Assembly: GCA_016704895.1 (NCBI GenBank)
Contig: JADIZG010000069.1
Location: 124,001 to 188,000, forward strand
DNA: 64,000 nt
Direction of reading: 5' to 3'
Source: Betaproteobacteria bacterium
Lineage (GTDB): Bacteria > Pseudomonadota > Gammaproteobacteria > Burkholderiales > Casimicrobiaceae
The notes beneath the pieces are model-generated. The model was given only the letters and a program-made list of their open reading frames with translations, was not told the DNA's origin and did no database searches. Position numbers and translations under genes: made by a program. This document shows positions 18,916 through 28,841 of this stretch, one piece after another. Every line of letters starts with the position of its first letter. Position 1 is the first letter of the stretch.

Positions 18916-19913
18916 ATGAGCAGCCGCGCCCCGACGAAACGACGCACGCCCGCGAAGCGCGCTGCGCGGCGCAGCCCGTACCCGCGGCGGTCCATCGAAC
19001 CGACCGCCTGCGCCTGCGGCACCTGCGGCTGCTGGACCTCGTCCATCGACTGGGATCGCTCGGCAACGCGGCACGCGGGCTCGGCATCAGCCAGCCGGCG
19101 GCGACGATGCTGCTCCGCGAGCTCGAGGCGGTGTTCGATTCGACGCTGGTCGATCGCGATCGGCGAGGATGCCGGCTGACCGCGGCCGGCCGTTACGCGC
19201 TCGAGCGCCTCGCGATCGCGCTGTCGTCCGTCGAACGCGCGGTCGATGCGGCGAAGACCGCCGCGATCGAGCCGGTGCTGCGCGTCGGCTGCGTCCAGGT
19301 CGCCGGCGTGAGCGCGCTGCCGGCCGCGCTGGCCCGGCTGGAGAAGACGGGCACGCTGGGCAGGATGCAGATCCGGGAAGGCCGCGCGCGCGATCTCCTG
19401 GCGTCGCTGTGCGCGGGCCGGATCGACTGCGTGATCGGCTGGATGGACGAGTCGCTCGCCGACGCGCTGCCCGTCGGCCAGCTTTCCATTCAGCCACTCT
19501 GGTACGGGAGGATGCAGGTCGTCGCGTCGACGACCCATCCGCTCGCGCGGTCGCGCGCGGTATCCGTGACCGAGCTCGCCCGCTGGCGCTGGATCGTGCC
19601 TCCGCCGGAATCGCGCACGCATGCCGCCTTCGTGCGCCTGTTCGTCGGCAACGGCGTCCCGGCCCCGCCCGTCACGGTCGAGTGCTCCGCGCTGCACACG
19701 ACGCTGCACCTGGTGAGCGCGACGCGGCTCCTCGCCGTCGCGCCCGACGCCGCGGTGCGCGAGTACGCGAAGCGGCGCATGGTCGCGCCGCTCAAGGGGC
19801 CGGCGCTCGACCTGGGACGCAACCACGTCTCCGTCATGACGCGGCGGGACAGCGAGGCGCTGCCGGCAATCCTGCGGCTGCGGGAAGCGCTGCTCGCGAC
19901 CGCCGGGTCGTAG
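18916..19913 (+). CDS. LysR family transcriptional regulator (N-terminus frameshifted)
   Basis: About 330 residues. The winged helix-turn-helix is unusual but clear: RHLRLLDLVHRLGSLGNAAR, then LGISQPAATMLLRELEA, then FDSTLVDRDRRGCRLTAAGR. The C-terminal half is a type-2 periplasmic-binding effector domain. ATG 18916 starts a basic leader (MSSRAPTKRRTPAKRAARR) in one frame, and the rest is in another, implying a one-base slip between about 18960 and 18995. Alternatively translation begins at an upstream ATG near 18881 in the main frame. It is transcribed away from the enolase/RraA operon and presumably senses that pathway's substrate. Confidence 0.83.
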
Positions 19914-19976
19914 CCCCGGGCGTGCGACGGGCCGGTACGCCGTCGGCATCGCGGTGCCCGTCGTCCGGCGCCGGGC

Positions 19977-20005
19977 AAAAAAAACCGCGCCCGGTCGGGG
20001 CGCGG
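19977..20005 (-). terminator. Rho-independent terminator of aceA
   Basis: In the minus direction CCGCGCCCCGACCGGGCGCGG forms a strong hairpin (complement of 19985-20005), directly followed by eight T (19984-19977). It begins 26 bases after the aceA stop. The lysR gene ends 63 bases away on the other strand. Confidence 0.92.
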
Positions 20006-20030
20006 CTCACCTGCCAGCTGCGGACGCGGG

Positions 20031-21329
<1,299 letters not shown>

Positions 21330-21901
21330 CGTCGTTCTCCCATCGTGATGTCGGACCAAGCCTGCCCCCGCGGGGCAGGCGTCGATTCGGTGGGGCACCT
21401 CCCGCCGTTGCCGGCGAGGCACGCCTCCACGCTGTGACGCCGGACGCGGCCCCAGGCCGCGGACGGGTCACGCCACGTCGCCGTCGGGGGTGGCCCTACG
21501 GCGGGGCGGGCTTGGGACGGGGTAACGAAACCAGGCCCTGCTTGCAGGCCGCCGTGGCTGTGACGCGCGGCGGCTTTTCGTGACTGCCTCTACGCTACCA
21601 AACGATGACAGTGATGCGCAAGTCCTATTTGCGCACTGCAGTAGAAAAAACAGCGCCATTTCAATGCATTAGAAGTCGATTCCATCAGGTGGAATCTTGA
21701 GCGCCAGGAACACCCCTCCTCCTGCTGCGGCGCGGACCCGACGACCGGCCTCGCAACTCGTTTCAAACGATCGATCGTCGACAGATAATTGATTTTATTG
21801 CGTTTCAGGCCAAAAGACGCGCGGCCGGGTCGGGGCGCGTCATTTCCGCGATGTGGCAGCGATTTTCGCAATCGTCGCGCCGCATCCGGCGCACCGGCGC
21901 G
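21330..21901. promoter_or_regulatory. Long upstream region of aceA: structured leader, inverted repeat, AT-rich promoter zone
   Basis: A 570-base gap without a credible gene. Next to aceA (21330-21600) it is GC-rich with several hairpins, for example CCTGCCCC/GGGGCAGG at 21361-21379 and GCCGCC/GGCGGC at 21548-21574. From 21600 to 21820 it becomes AT-rich, as expected for a promoter, and contains the inverted repeat given separately. The far end abuts the beta-CASP hydrolase stop at 21902. If transcription starts in the AT-rich part, aceA has a leader of roughly 270-300 bases. Confidence 0.5.
21615..21635. promoter_or_regulatory. TGCGCAA-N7-TTGCGCA inverted repeat, candidate operator for aceA
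   Basis: Perfect seven-base arms at 21615-21621 and 21629-21635 with a seven-base spacer. The symmetry extends imperfectly outward: CACTG follows one arm and CAGTGA precedes the other. Spacing and AT-rich surroundings fit a dimeric regulator site. Which regulator binds cannot be told from the sequence. Confidence 0.5.
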
Positions 21902-23373
21902 TCAGCGCCAGGCGAGGTGGTGGCGGTCGCCGCGGGCGGGTGTCTCGATCGACGGCCAGTGCAGGCGCTCGCGCATCAGGTCCGCGAACGCCACCGACGT
22001 CTCGCGCTCGCCATGGACGACGAACACGCGGGCAGGCGGCGACTGGAAGCCTTCGAGCCACCCGAGGAGCCCGCTCTGGTCGGCGTGGGCCGACAGTCCG
22101 CCGATCGTGTGCACCGAGGCGCGCACCGGCACCGGCTCGCGGAACAGGCGCACCTCCTTCGCGCCGTCGACGAGCGCGCGGCCGAGGGTCCCGCGCGCCT
22201 GGAATCCGGTGAACACGACGGCGCACTCCTCGCGCGGCAGGTTGTGGCGCAGGTGATGGCGCACGCGTCCCGCTTCGCACATGCCGCTCGCCGCGACGAT
22301 CACCGCACCGGCGCGGATCCCGTTGATCCGCATCGAGTCCTCGGGCGTCTCGGTGAACAGCAGGCGCATGCGCTCCGGATGGGCGACCTGCCACTGCGCG
22401 AGGTCGCGGGTCTCGCGATCGAGGATCGGCGCGTAGCGCGACGTGATCTCGGTGGCGGCCTTCGCGAGCGGCGAGTCGACGAACACGGTGAGCGGAGGCA
22501 CGCGCCCCGCCCTCGCGAGGTCGGCCAGCACGTGCAGAACTTCCTGCGTTCGTCCGACGGCGAACGCAGGAACGATCACGTTCCCGCGCGGAAGGGTCGT
22601 CGAGAGCACCGTCGCGAACTCGGCGAGCGTGTCGTCGAGCGTACGGTGCAGGCGGTTGCCGTACGTCGACTCGATGACGAGCGCGTCCGCGCGGGCCACC
22701 TTCACCGGATCCGGCAGCACGGGCCGCCCGGGCTGGCCGAGGTCGCCCGAGAACACGATCCTGCGCGCGTGCGAGCCCTCGCCCAGCTCGAGCTCGACGA
22801 TCGCCGAGCCCAGGATGTGCCCCGCGTCCCGGAACGTGAACGCGACCCCGGTGCGACGGCGTGGCGCTCGCCGTAGCTCACGCGCTCGAGCAGGCGCAGC
22901 GCCGCCTGCGCGTCGGCGAGCGTGTAGAGCGGCTCGTCGCCCGCCTCGGCGTTGCGCCTGCCGCCCTGGCGCCCGCGCGGCCCCGGGTCCCGGCGCGGGC
23001 GCTCGCGCGCCCAGGCCGCGTTCGACTCCTGGATGTGCGCGGAGTCCGGAAGCATCACCCCCAGCAGGTCGCAGGTCGCGGGCGTCGCATGGATCGGCCC
23101 GCGGAAGCCGCGGCGCGCGAGCAGCGGCAGCAGTCCCGAGTGGTCGATGTGGGCGTGGGTCAGGATGACGAAGTCGATCGCGCGCACGTCGAACGTGAGC
23201 GCGTCCGCGTTCTTCTGGTCGCTCTCCTGTCCCTGGAACATCCCGCAGTCGACGAGGAAGCGCAGCCCGGCGGTCTCGACGAGGAACGAGCTGCCGGTGA
23301 CCTCGCCCGCCGCGCCGAGGAACGTGAGCGTCGCATCGACGGTGGTGGCGGCGGAGATCGTGCCGCGGGTCAT
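21902..23373 (-). CDS. MBL-fold/beta-CASP metallohydrolase with RNA-specificity motif (frameshifted)
   Basis: Predicted exo/endonuclease of the beta-lactamase fold, related to RNA-processing beta-CASP proteins (COG1236-like), about 490 residues. Metal ligands are in THAHIDHSGLLP and, after a gap, FRDAGHILGSA and FSGDLG. The beta-CASP part includes ESTYGN, FAVGRTQE and AASGMCEAGR. The late motifs are GGLSAHADQ and FVVHGE. ATG 23373 starts MTRGTISAATT. The frame slips by one base near 22850 between YGERHAVAPG and VAFTFRD. An Arg-rich stretch (ARERPRRDPGPRGRQGG) lies before the slip. The RNA substrate is unknown. It stands alone, divergent from the cytochrome/FccB pair. Confidence 0.82.
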
Positions 23374-23540
23374 CGCGGAGCCTCCGGGTGCGCCACCTGA
23401 CCGCGGAGCGCGGCTGCGCGGAATGGGTCTGACCAATCCATCATTATCAAGAAGGGTTATATCGCCCGGCTTTGCGGACGGCTATCCTACGGCATCCGCA
23501 GGGCGATCCGGTCCGCGGCTGTCTTAGGAGGAGACACCTG

Positions 23541-23849
23541 ATGCGCAACCTGATAACGACGATCGCGCTCGCGGCCGCCGCCGCGCCGGCGCTGGCCCAG
23601 GCGCCCGACCCCACGCTCGCCCGCAACCTCGCGGCGACCTGTGCGAACTGCCATGGCACCAACGGCGTGACGCGCGGCAGCGACGTCGAGCCGCTCGCGG
23701 GCAAGCCGAAGGACGAGCTCGCGCGCAAGGTCATGGAGTTCAAGCAGGGCAAGAAGCCCGGGACGATCATGCCGCAGCTCGCGAAGGGATACACCGACGA
23801 GCAGATCGAGCTGATGGCGGGCTGGTTCGCCGCGCAGCCGGCGAAGTGA
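23541..23849 (+). CDS. Monohaem c-type cytochrome, probable sulfide dehydrogenase cytochrome subunit
   Basis: A 102-residue secreted cytochrome. ATG 23541 follows AGGAGGAG by eight bases. A signal peptide ends ALAQ near residue 20, the haem motif CANCH is at 34-38, and IMPQLAKGY supplies the likely axial Met. It is small and class-I-like (c553 type). The flavoprotein gene fccB starts ten bases after its stop, so this is most simply the electron-accepting cytochrome of a flavocytochrome c pair. Known FccA proteins have one or two haems; this has one. The symbol is withheld because size alone does not prove FccA. Confidence 0.85.
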   Translation: MRNLITTIALAAAAAPALAQAPDPTLARNLAATCANCHGTNGVTRGSDVEPLAGKPKDELARKVMEFKQGKKPGTIMPQLAKGYTDEQIELMAGWFAAQPAK

Positions 23850-23859
23850 GGAGACGGCC

Positions 23860-25146
23860 ATGACGATGCAAAGACGTGATTTCCTGCGCGCGGCCGGCGC
23901 GGCCGCGGGAGCGGCCGTGCTGCCGGGCTGCGCGACGATGGGCGGCGGCTCCGCAGGCAAGGTGGTGGTGGTCGGCGGCGGCTACGCCGGCGCCACCTGC
24001 GCGAAGTACCTGCGGATGTGGAGCAACGGCGCCGTCGACGTGACGCTGATCGAGCCGCGCGAGGCGTTCGTCTCGTGCCCGATCTCGAACCTCGTGATCG
24101 GCGGCAGCAAGACGATCGACTACGTGACGGTTCCCTACGACAACCTGTCGCGCCGCTGGGGCGTGAACGTCGTGCGCGACACCGCGACCGGCATCGACGT
24201 CGACAAGCGCGTCGTGACGACCGCCGGCGGCCGCAACCTGCCGTACGACCGCCTCGTGCTCGCGCCGGGCATCGAGTTCATGTGGGACGCGATCGCGTCG
24301 TACAAGGCGGACCCGGTGCGCGCGACCGGCATCGTCCCGCACGCCTGGCAGGCCGGCGAGCAGACGGTGCTGCTGCGCCGCCAGCTCGAGTCGATGCCCG
24401 ACGGCGGCGTCTACGCGCTCTCGATCCCGGTGGCGCCCTATCGCTGCCCGCCCGGTCCCTACGAGCGGGCGTGCCAGGTCGCGTGGTACTTCAAGCGCGC
24501 GAAGCCGAAGTCGAAGGTGCTCGTGCTCGACGGCAACCCCGACGTCACCTCGAAGGCCGGGCTGTTCAAGAAGGCCTGGAACGATCTCTACAAGGGCATC
24601 GTCGAGTACCGGCCGAACCACGTGCTGACCGACGTCGACCTCGCGACGAAGACCGCGAAGTTCGAGACGGCCGACGACGTCAGGGCGAGCGTGCTGAACG
24701 TCATTCCCCCGCATCGCGCGGGCGGCATCGCGCGCACGGCGGGCGTCATCACGGCGAACAACCGCTGGTGCGAGGTCGACTTCCTGTCGTACGAGTCGAT
24801 CCGCGGCAAGGGCGTCCACGTGCTGGGCGACTCGATCCAGATCGCGCCCGGGATGCCGAAGTCCGGCCACATGGCGAACAACCAGGCGAAGGTGGCGGCG
24901 GCGGCGATCCTGCGGCAGCTCGGCGGGCAGCCGCCGATCGCGACGCCGATGCTGACCAACACCTGCTACAGCTTCATCACCGACAAGGACGTCGTGCACG
25001 TCGCGTCCGTCCACCAGTACGACGCCGAGAAGAAGACGATGCTCGCCGTGCCGGGCTCTGGCGGACTCTCGCCGGCGATGAACGAGCTGGAGGGCCGCTT
25101 CGCATTGAGCTGGGCGCAGAACATCTGGGCGGACACGCTCGGGTGA
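23860..25146 (+). CDS. fccB: Flavocytochrome c sulfide dehydrogenase, flavoprotein subunit
   Basis: A 428-residue FAD enzyme that oxidises sulfide to sulfane sulfur in the periplasm and passes electrons to a cytochrome c. The Tat signal QRRDFLRAAG is at 5-14, followed by a lipobox-like LPGC at 21-24, so it may be a Tat-exported lipoprotein. The FAD motif VVVVGGGYAGATCAK is near 35-49. C73 in FVSCPISN aligns with the cysteine that holds FAD covalently in the Allochromatium enzyme. C196 (YRCPPGPYE) and C369 (TNTCYSF) match its redox-active disulfide. An FccB C-terminal domain follows. It is preceded by a monohaem cytochrome gene and followed by a hairpin terminator. Confidence 0.9.
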   Translation: MTMQRRDFLRAAGAAAGAAVLPGCATMGGGSAGKVVVVGGGYAGATCAKYLRMWSNGAVDVTLIEPREAFVSCPISNLVIGGSKTIDYVTVPYDNLSRRWGVNVVRDTATGIDVDKRVVTTAGGRNLPYDRLVLAPGIEFMWDAIASYKADPVRATGIVPHAWQAGEQTVLLRRQLESMPDGGVYALSIPVAPYRCPPGPYERACQVAWYFKRAKPKSKVLVLDGNPDVTSKAGLFKKAWNDLYKGIVEYRPNHVLTDVDLATKTAKFETADDVRASVLNVIPPHRAGGIARTAGVITANNRWCEVDFLSYESIRGKGVHVLGDSIQIAPGMPKSGHMANNQAKVAAAAILRQLGGQPPIATPMLTNTCYSFITDKDVVHVASVHQYDAEKKTMLAVPGSGGLSPAMNELEGRFALSWAQNIWADTLG

Positions 25147-25200
25147 CGGCGTGAACGCATCGCGGCGCTCGCGCGCCGACGGTGCGTCGCGGTGAACGAA

Positions 25201-25230
25201 CAGGGGCGCCGCGAGGCGCCCCTGCCTTTC
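25201..25230 (+). terminator. Hairpin terminator between fccB and the convergent cytochrome gene
   Basis: CAGGGGCGCC and GGCGCCCCTG form a perfect ten-base stem around a GCGA loop, followed by a short T-rich stretch on the + strand (CCTTTC). The minus direction ends in TTCGTT. It lies between two convergent genes and could serve both. Confidence 0.7.
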
Positions 25231-25306
25231 GTGCCCCCCGCGCGGCCAACGGTGATGCGCGACGGCCGTTCGATTCCCGAACCGAGGGCGCCCGCCGGCC
25301 CGCCCG

Positions 25307-25894
25307 TCAGGGCTGCCCGGACAGGTACTCGGACACCGCCTTGATCTCGAGCTCGCTCATCTTCGAGGCGATCGCGTGCATCACCTCGTTGTCGTTCGTG
25401 CGCTCGCGCGTGTTGAACTGCTTGATCTGCATCTCGAGGTAGATCGCGTTCTGCCCGGCGAGGCGGGGCAGCGTCGTCGTGCCGTGGCCCGACGCGCCGT
25501 GGCAGCTCTGGCAGGCCGCGACGCCGGACCAGCGGTTGCCCTGCAGGTAGACGTAGCGCCCCACGCCCGCGAGGTCCCAGTCCTTGATCTCGTGCGTCGT
25601 GCCCGGCTTCGCGGCGAAGTAGGCGCCGAGACTCGCGATGTCCTGCGGCGTCAGGTCCTTGACCATTCCGCCCATCGACGGGCTCTTGCGCGTGCCGCTC
25701 TTGAAGTTGGCGAGCTGCTTCGCGAGGTACTCGGCGTTCTGGCCGCCGAGCTTCGGGAACACTTCGCTCGAGCTTTCGCCGTCGGCGCCGTGGCACAGGA
25801 AGCAGCTGCCGCCGACGATCTGTTTCGCGCGCTCGAGGTCGGGCGCCTGCGCGAGCGCGGCGGCCGGGAAAGCCCACGCCGCGAGCGCGGCCAT
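25307..25894 (-). CDS. Cytochrome c4-type dihaem protein
   Basis: A 195-residue periplasmic electron carrier from ATG 25894. A signal peptide ends ALAQA, and two homologous c-type domains have CFLCH at 31-35 and CQSCH at 128-132. MGGMVKDLT and MHAIASKMS are candidate regions for axial Met. A longer reading begins at ATG 25957 and overlaps the clpA stop by four bases. Those extra 21 residues, however, are encoded by clpA's terminator hairpin and poly-T, so the shorter start is preferred. No good ribosome-binding site precedes it, so how it is expressed is unclear. It may accept electrons from the nearby FccB pair or serve respiration generally. Confidence 0.82.
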   Translation of the reverse strand: MAALAAWAFPAAALAQAPDLERAKQIVGGSCFLCHGADGESSSEVFPKLGGQNAEYLAKQLANFKSGTRKSPSMGGMVKDLTPQDIASLGAYFAAKPGTTHEIKDWDLAGVGRYVYLQGNRWSGVAACQSCHGASGHGTTTLPRLAGQNAIYLEMQIKQFNTRERTNDNEVMHAIASKMSELEIKAVSEYLSGQP

Positions 25895-25900
25895 CGCGCC

Positions 25901-25933
25901 AAAAAAAGGCGCGACGCCGTGAGGCGTCGCGCC
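25901..25933 (-). terminator. Rho-independent terminator after clpA
   Basis: In the minus direction GGCGCGACGCC and GGCGTCGCGCC form an 11-base stem with loop TCAC (complement of 25908-25933), followed by seven T (25907-25901). It begins 20 bases past the clpA stop and ends seven bases before the preferred cytochrome ATG. The two signals are therefore interlocked. Confidence 0.9.
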
Positions 25934-25953
25934 GTTCGTGGATCGCGCCCCCA

Positions 25954-28218
25954 TCATGCGACCGCTTCGGGCTCCCGCTCCTCGTCGAAGACAAGTCGCA
26001 CCTTGTCGTTGTCGTCGAGGTCGATCGTGACCCTGCCGCCGTTCGCGAGCCGGCCGAACAGCAGCTCGTCGGCGAGCGACTTGCGGATCAGGTCCTGGAT
26101 CAGCCGCGCCATCGGGCGCGCGCCCATCTTCGGGTCGAACCCCTTCTTCGCGAGATGGGCCTTGAGCGCCGGCGTGAACGTCGGCTCGACCTTCTTCTCG
26201 TGCAGCTGCTGCTCGAGCTCCAGCAGGAACTTGTCGACGACGCGCAGGATGACGTCCTGGTCGAGCGAGCCGAACGAGATGATCGCGTCGAGGCGGTTGC
26301 GGAACTCCGGCGTGAAGAGCCGCTTGATCTCGACCATCTCGTCGCCGGCCTCGTTCGACGTCGTGAACCCGATCGTGCCCTTCGCGAGCTCGGCCGCGCC
26401 CGCGTTGGTGGTCATGACGACCGTGACGTTCCGGAAGTCGGCCTTGCGCCCGTTGTTGTCGGTCAGCGACGCGTGGTCCATCACCTGCAGGAGCACGTTG
26501 AAGATGTCCGGGTGCGCCTTCTCGATCTCGTCGAGCAGCAGCACGCTGTACGGGTGCTTGGTGACCGCCTCGGTGAGCTGGCCGCCCTGGTCGAAGCCGA
26601 CGTAGCCCGGCGGCGCGCCGATCAGGCGCGAGACCGCGTGCCGCTCCATGTACTCGGACATGTCGAAGCGGATCAGCTCGACGCCGAGGCAATACGCGAG
26701 CTGCTTCGCGACCTCGGTCTTGCCGACGCCGGTCGGCCCCGAGAACAGGAAGTTGCCGATCGGCTTGGCCGGGTTGCCGAGCCCCGAGCGCGCCATCCGG
26801 ATCGCCGCGGCGAGCGCGTCGATCGCCGCGTCCTGGCCGAACACGACGTTCTTCAGGTCGCGGTCCAGCGTGCGGAGCGAGTTGCGGTCGTCGGACGACA
26901 CGTTCCTCGCCGGGATGCGCGCGATCTTCGCCACGATCTCCTCGACGTCGCCCTTGCCGATCACCTTCTTCTGCCGCGACTTCGGCAGGATCTTCTGCGC
27001 GGCGCCCGCCTCGTCGATCACGTCGATCGCCTTGTCCGGCAGGTGGCGGTCGTTGATGTAGCGCGCGGCGAGCTCCGCGGCGCTCGTGATCGCCGCCGGC
27101 GAGTACTTGACGCCGTGGTGCTGCTCGAAGCGGCTCTTCAGCCCCTTCAGGATCTCGATCGTCTCGGCGACCGACGGCTCGGGCACGTCGATCTTCTGGA
27201 AGCGCCGCGACAGCGCGTGGTCCTTCTCGAAGATCTGGCGGTACTCGGTGTACGTCGTCGCGCCGATGCACTTGAGCGTGCCCTGCGAGAGCGCGGGCTT
27301 CAGCAGGTTCGACGCGTCGAGCGTGCCGCCGGACGCGGCGCCGGCGCCGATGATCGTGTGGATCTCGTCGATGAACAGGATCGACTTCGGGTTGTCGGCG
27401 AGCTGCTTGAGCACCGCCTTCAGGCGCTGCTCGAAGTCGCCGCGGTACTTGGTGCCGGCGAGCAGCGCGCCCATGTCGAGCGCGTACACCTGGTGGTCGA
27501 GCAGGATCTCGGGCACCTCGCCCTCGTTGATCCGGCGCGCGAGGCCCTCGGCGATCGCGGTCTTGCCGACGCCGGCCTCGCCCACGAGCAGCGGGTTGTT
27601 CTTGCGCCGGCGGCAGAGCACCTGCACGACGCGCTCGAGCTCGTTCGCGCGCCCGATCAGCGGGTCGAGCTTGCCGTTCCGCGCGAGCTGGTTCAGGCAG
27701 ATCGTGTAGTTGTCGAGCGCGCCCTGCGACTCGCCGCCGCCTTCGCTCTCCTCCTTCGACTCCGCCTTCTCTTCCTTCTTCTGCGGCGTCTTCGTGATGC
27801 CGTGCGCGATGTAGTTGACGACGTCGAGACGCGTCACGCCGCGCTGGTTCAGGAAGTAGACGGCGTGCGACTCCTTCTCGCCGAAGATCGCGACGAGCAC
27901 GTTCGCGCCGGTGACTTCCTTCTTGCCGGACGACTGGACGTGGAGGATCGCGCGCTGGATCACGCGCTGGAAGCCCTGCGTGGGCTGCGTGTCGGCGTCG
28001 GAGTGCGCGGGCAGCCGCGGCGTGTGCTCGGCGATGAAGTCGCCGAGCACCCCGCGCAGTTCCTCGAGGTCGACGCCGCAGGCCTTGAGGACCTCGGCCG
28101 CCGACGGGTTGTCGAGCATCGCGAGCAGCAGGTGCTCGACCGTGATGAACTCGTGCTGCTTCTGCCTGGCCTCGACGAAGGCCATGTGTAGGGAGACTTC
28201 CAGTTCCTGCGCGATCAT
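25954..28218 (-). CDS. clpA: ATP-dependent Clp protease ATP-binding subunit ClpA
   Basis: Hexameric AAA+ unfoldase of 754 residues that feeds substrates to ClpP. The N-domain (1-140) binds ClpS. The linker at 147-165 is very acidic/basic (KKEEKAESKEESEGGG). The first AAA module has Walker A GEAGVGKT at 213-220 and Walker B ILFIDEIH. The second has GPTGVGKT near residue 490 and LLLDEIEKAHPD. A TIGF loop in the second module corresponds to the ClpP-docking IGL/IGF motif. ATG 28218 lies 64 bases after the clpS stop, the usual clpS-clpA order. clpP is not in the window. Confidence 0.97.
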   Translation of the reverse strand: MIAQELEVSLHMAFVEARQKQHEFITVEHLLLAMLDNPSAAEVLKACGVDLEELRGVLGDFIAEHTPRLPAHSDADTQPTQGFQRVIQRAILHVQSSGKKEVTGANVLVAIFGEKESHAVYFLNQRGVTRLDVVNYIAHGITKTPQKKEEKAESKEESEGGGESQGALDNYTICLNQLARNGKLDPLIGRANELERVVQVLCRRRKNNPLLVGEAGVGKTAIAEGLARRINEGEVPEILLDHQVYALDMGALLAGTKYRGDFEQRLKAVLKQLADNPKSILFIDEIHTIIGAGAASGGTLDASNLLKPALSQGTLKCIGATTYTEYRQIFEKDHALSRRFQKIDVPEPSVAETIEILKGLKSRFEQHHGVKYSPAAITSAAELAARYINDRHLPDKAIDVIDEAGAAQKILPKSRQKKVIGKGDVEEIVAKIARIPARNVSSDDRNSLRTLDRDLKNVVFGQDAAIDALAAAIRMARSGLGNPAKPIGNFLFSGPTGVGKTEVAKQLAYCLGVELIRFDMSEYMERHAVSRLIGAPPGYVGFDQGGQLTEAVTKHPYSVLLLDEIEKAHPDIFNVLLQVMDHASLTDNNGRKADFRNVTVVMTTNAGAAELAKGTIGFTTSNEAGDEMVEIKRLFTPEFRNRLDAIISFGSLDQDVILRVVDKFLLELEQQLHEKKVEPTFTPALKAHLAKKGFDPKMGARPMARLIQDLIRKSLADELLFGRLANGGRVTIDLDDNDKVRLVFDEEREPEAVA

Positions 28219-28282
28219 CGCGTGACTCCGACTCCGGTGATTCCCGCCGGAACCCGCGCCGGCCCGCTGTCCCCCTTAACGC

Positions 28283-28591
28283 TCAAGTCTCCTCCATCGT
28301 GCACTGGAGCGGGTGCTGGTACTTCCGCGCGAGGCCGGTCACCTGGTCGACCTTCGCCGCGGCGACCTCCCGCGTGTACGTTCCGCAGACGCCCATCCCC
28401 TCGCGATGCACCTGCAGCATCACCTGGGTCGCCTTCTCCCGGCTCATCGCGAATACAGTCTGCAGGACGACGACCACAAAGTCCATCGGGGTGTAGTCGT
28501 CGTTCAGCAGCAGGACCTTGTACAGCGGGGGCGGCTTGGTCTTGACCTTCTCGGCCTCTAGCAGGCCGCCTTGCCGCTCCTGGGTGGCCAT
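28283..28591 (-). CDS. clpS: ATP-dependent Clp protease adaptor ClpS
   Basis: A 102-residue N-recognin that delivers N-degron substrates to ClpA. The family core is clear: YKVLLLNDDYTPMDFVVVVL, then VHREGMGVCGTYTREVAAAK. The N-degron pocket residues lie in NDDYTPM. The first 20 residues are an extended, lysine-rich arm as in other ClpS proteins. ATG 28591 begins MATQERQGG. It is followed by clpA on the same strand and divergent from the cold-shock gene, with which it shares a 250-base promoter region. Confidence 0.95.
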   Translation of the reverse strand: MATQERQGGLLEAEKVKTKPPPLYKVLLLNDDYTPMDFVVVVLQTVFAMSREKATQVMLQVHREGMGVCGTYTREVAAAKVDQVTGLARKYQHPLQCTMEET

Positions 28592-28841
28592 CGCCGTCGG
28601 ATCCGTAGGGGAAATGGGGGTAATGTTTGATGATTGCAACAGTTTTTTCAAGTGGACGCCCCGGCCGTCGCGGACGTCTTGACGCCTTCGGGCCGGCGCG
28701 AGTACAACCATTTGCGTTTGGCTCCGGGCAGGCAATCGCCGGAGAGCGTCCGTCAGCCCGTGCCCGACCAACGAGCCCCGGCCCCGGCGGATGCGCCCGC
28801 CGACCAAGCACCCGTTCGTCTTTTCGAGAGGTACAAGCAAT

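Noticed and set aside
21590..21871. Small minus-strand gene of 93 codons upstream of aceA
   Set aside because: Composition is unlike neighbouring genes, there is no ribosome-binding site or motif, and it covers the AT-rich promoter zone and the inverted repeat.
28592..28841. sigma-type promoter TTGAAA-17-AAACAT for clpS
   Set aside because: The -35 is plausible but the -10 matches poorly. Kept only as a shared clpS/csp intergenic promoter region without exact sites.
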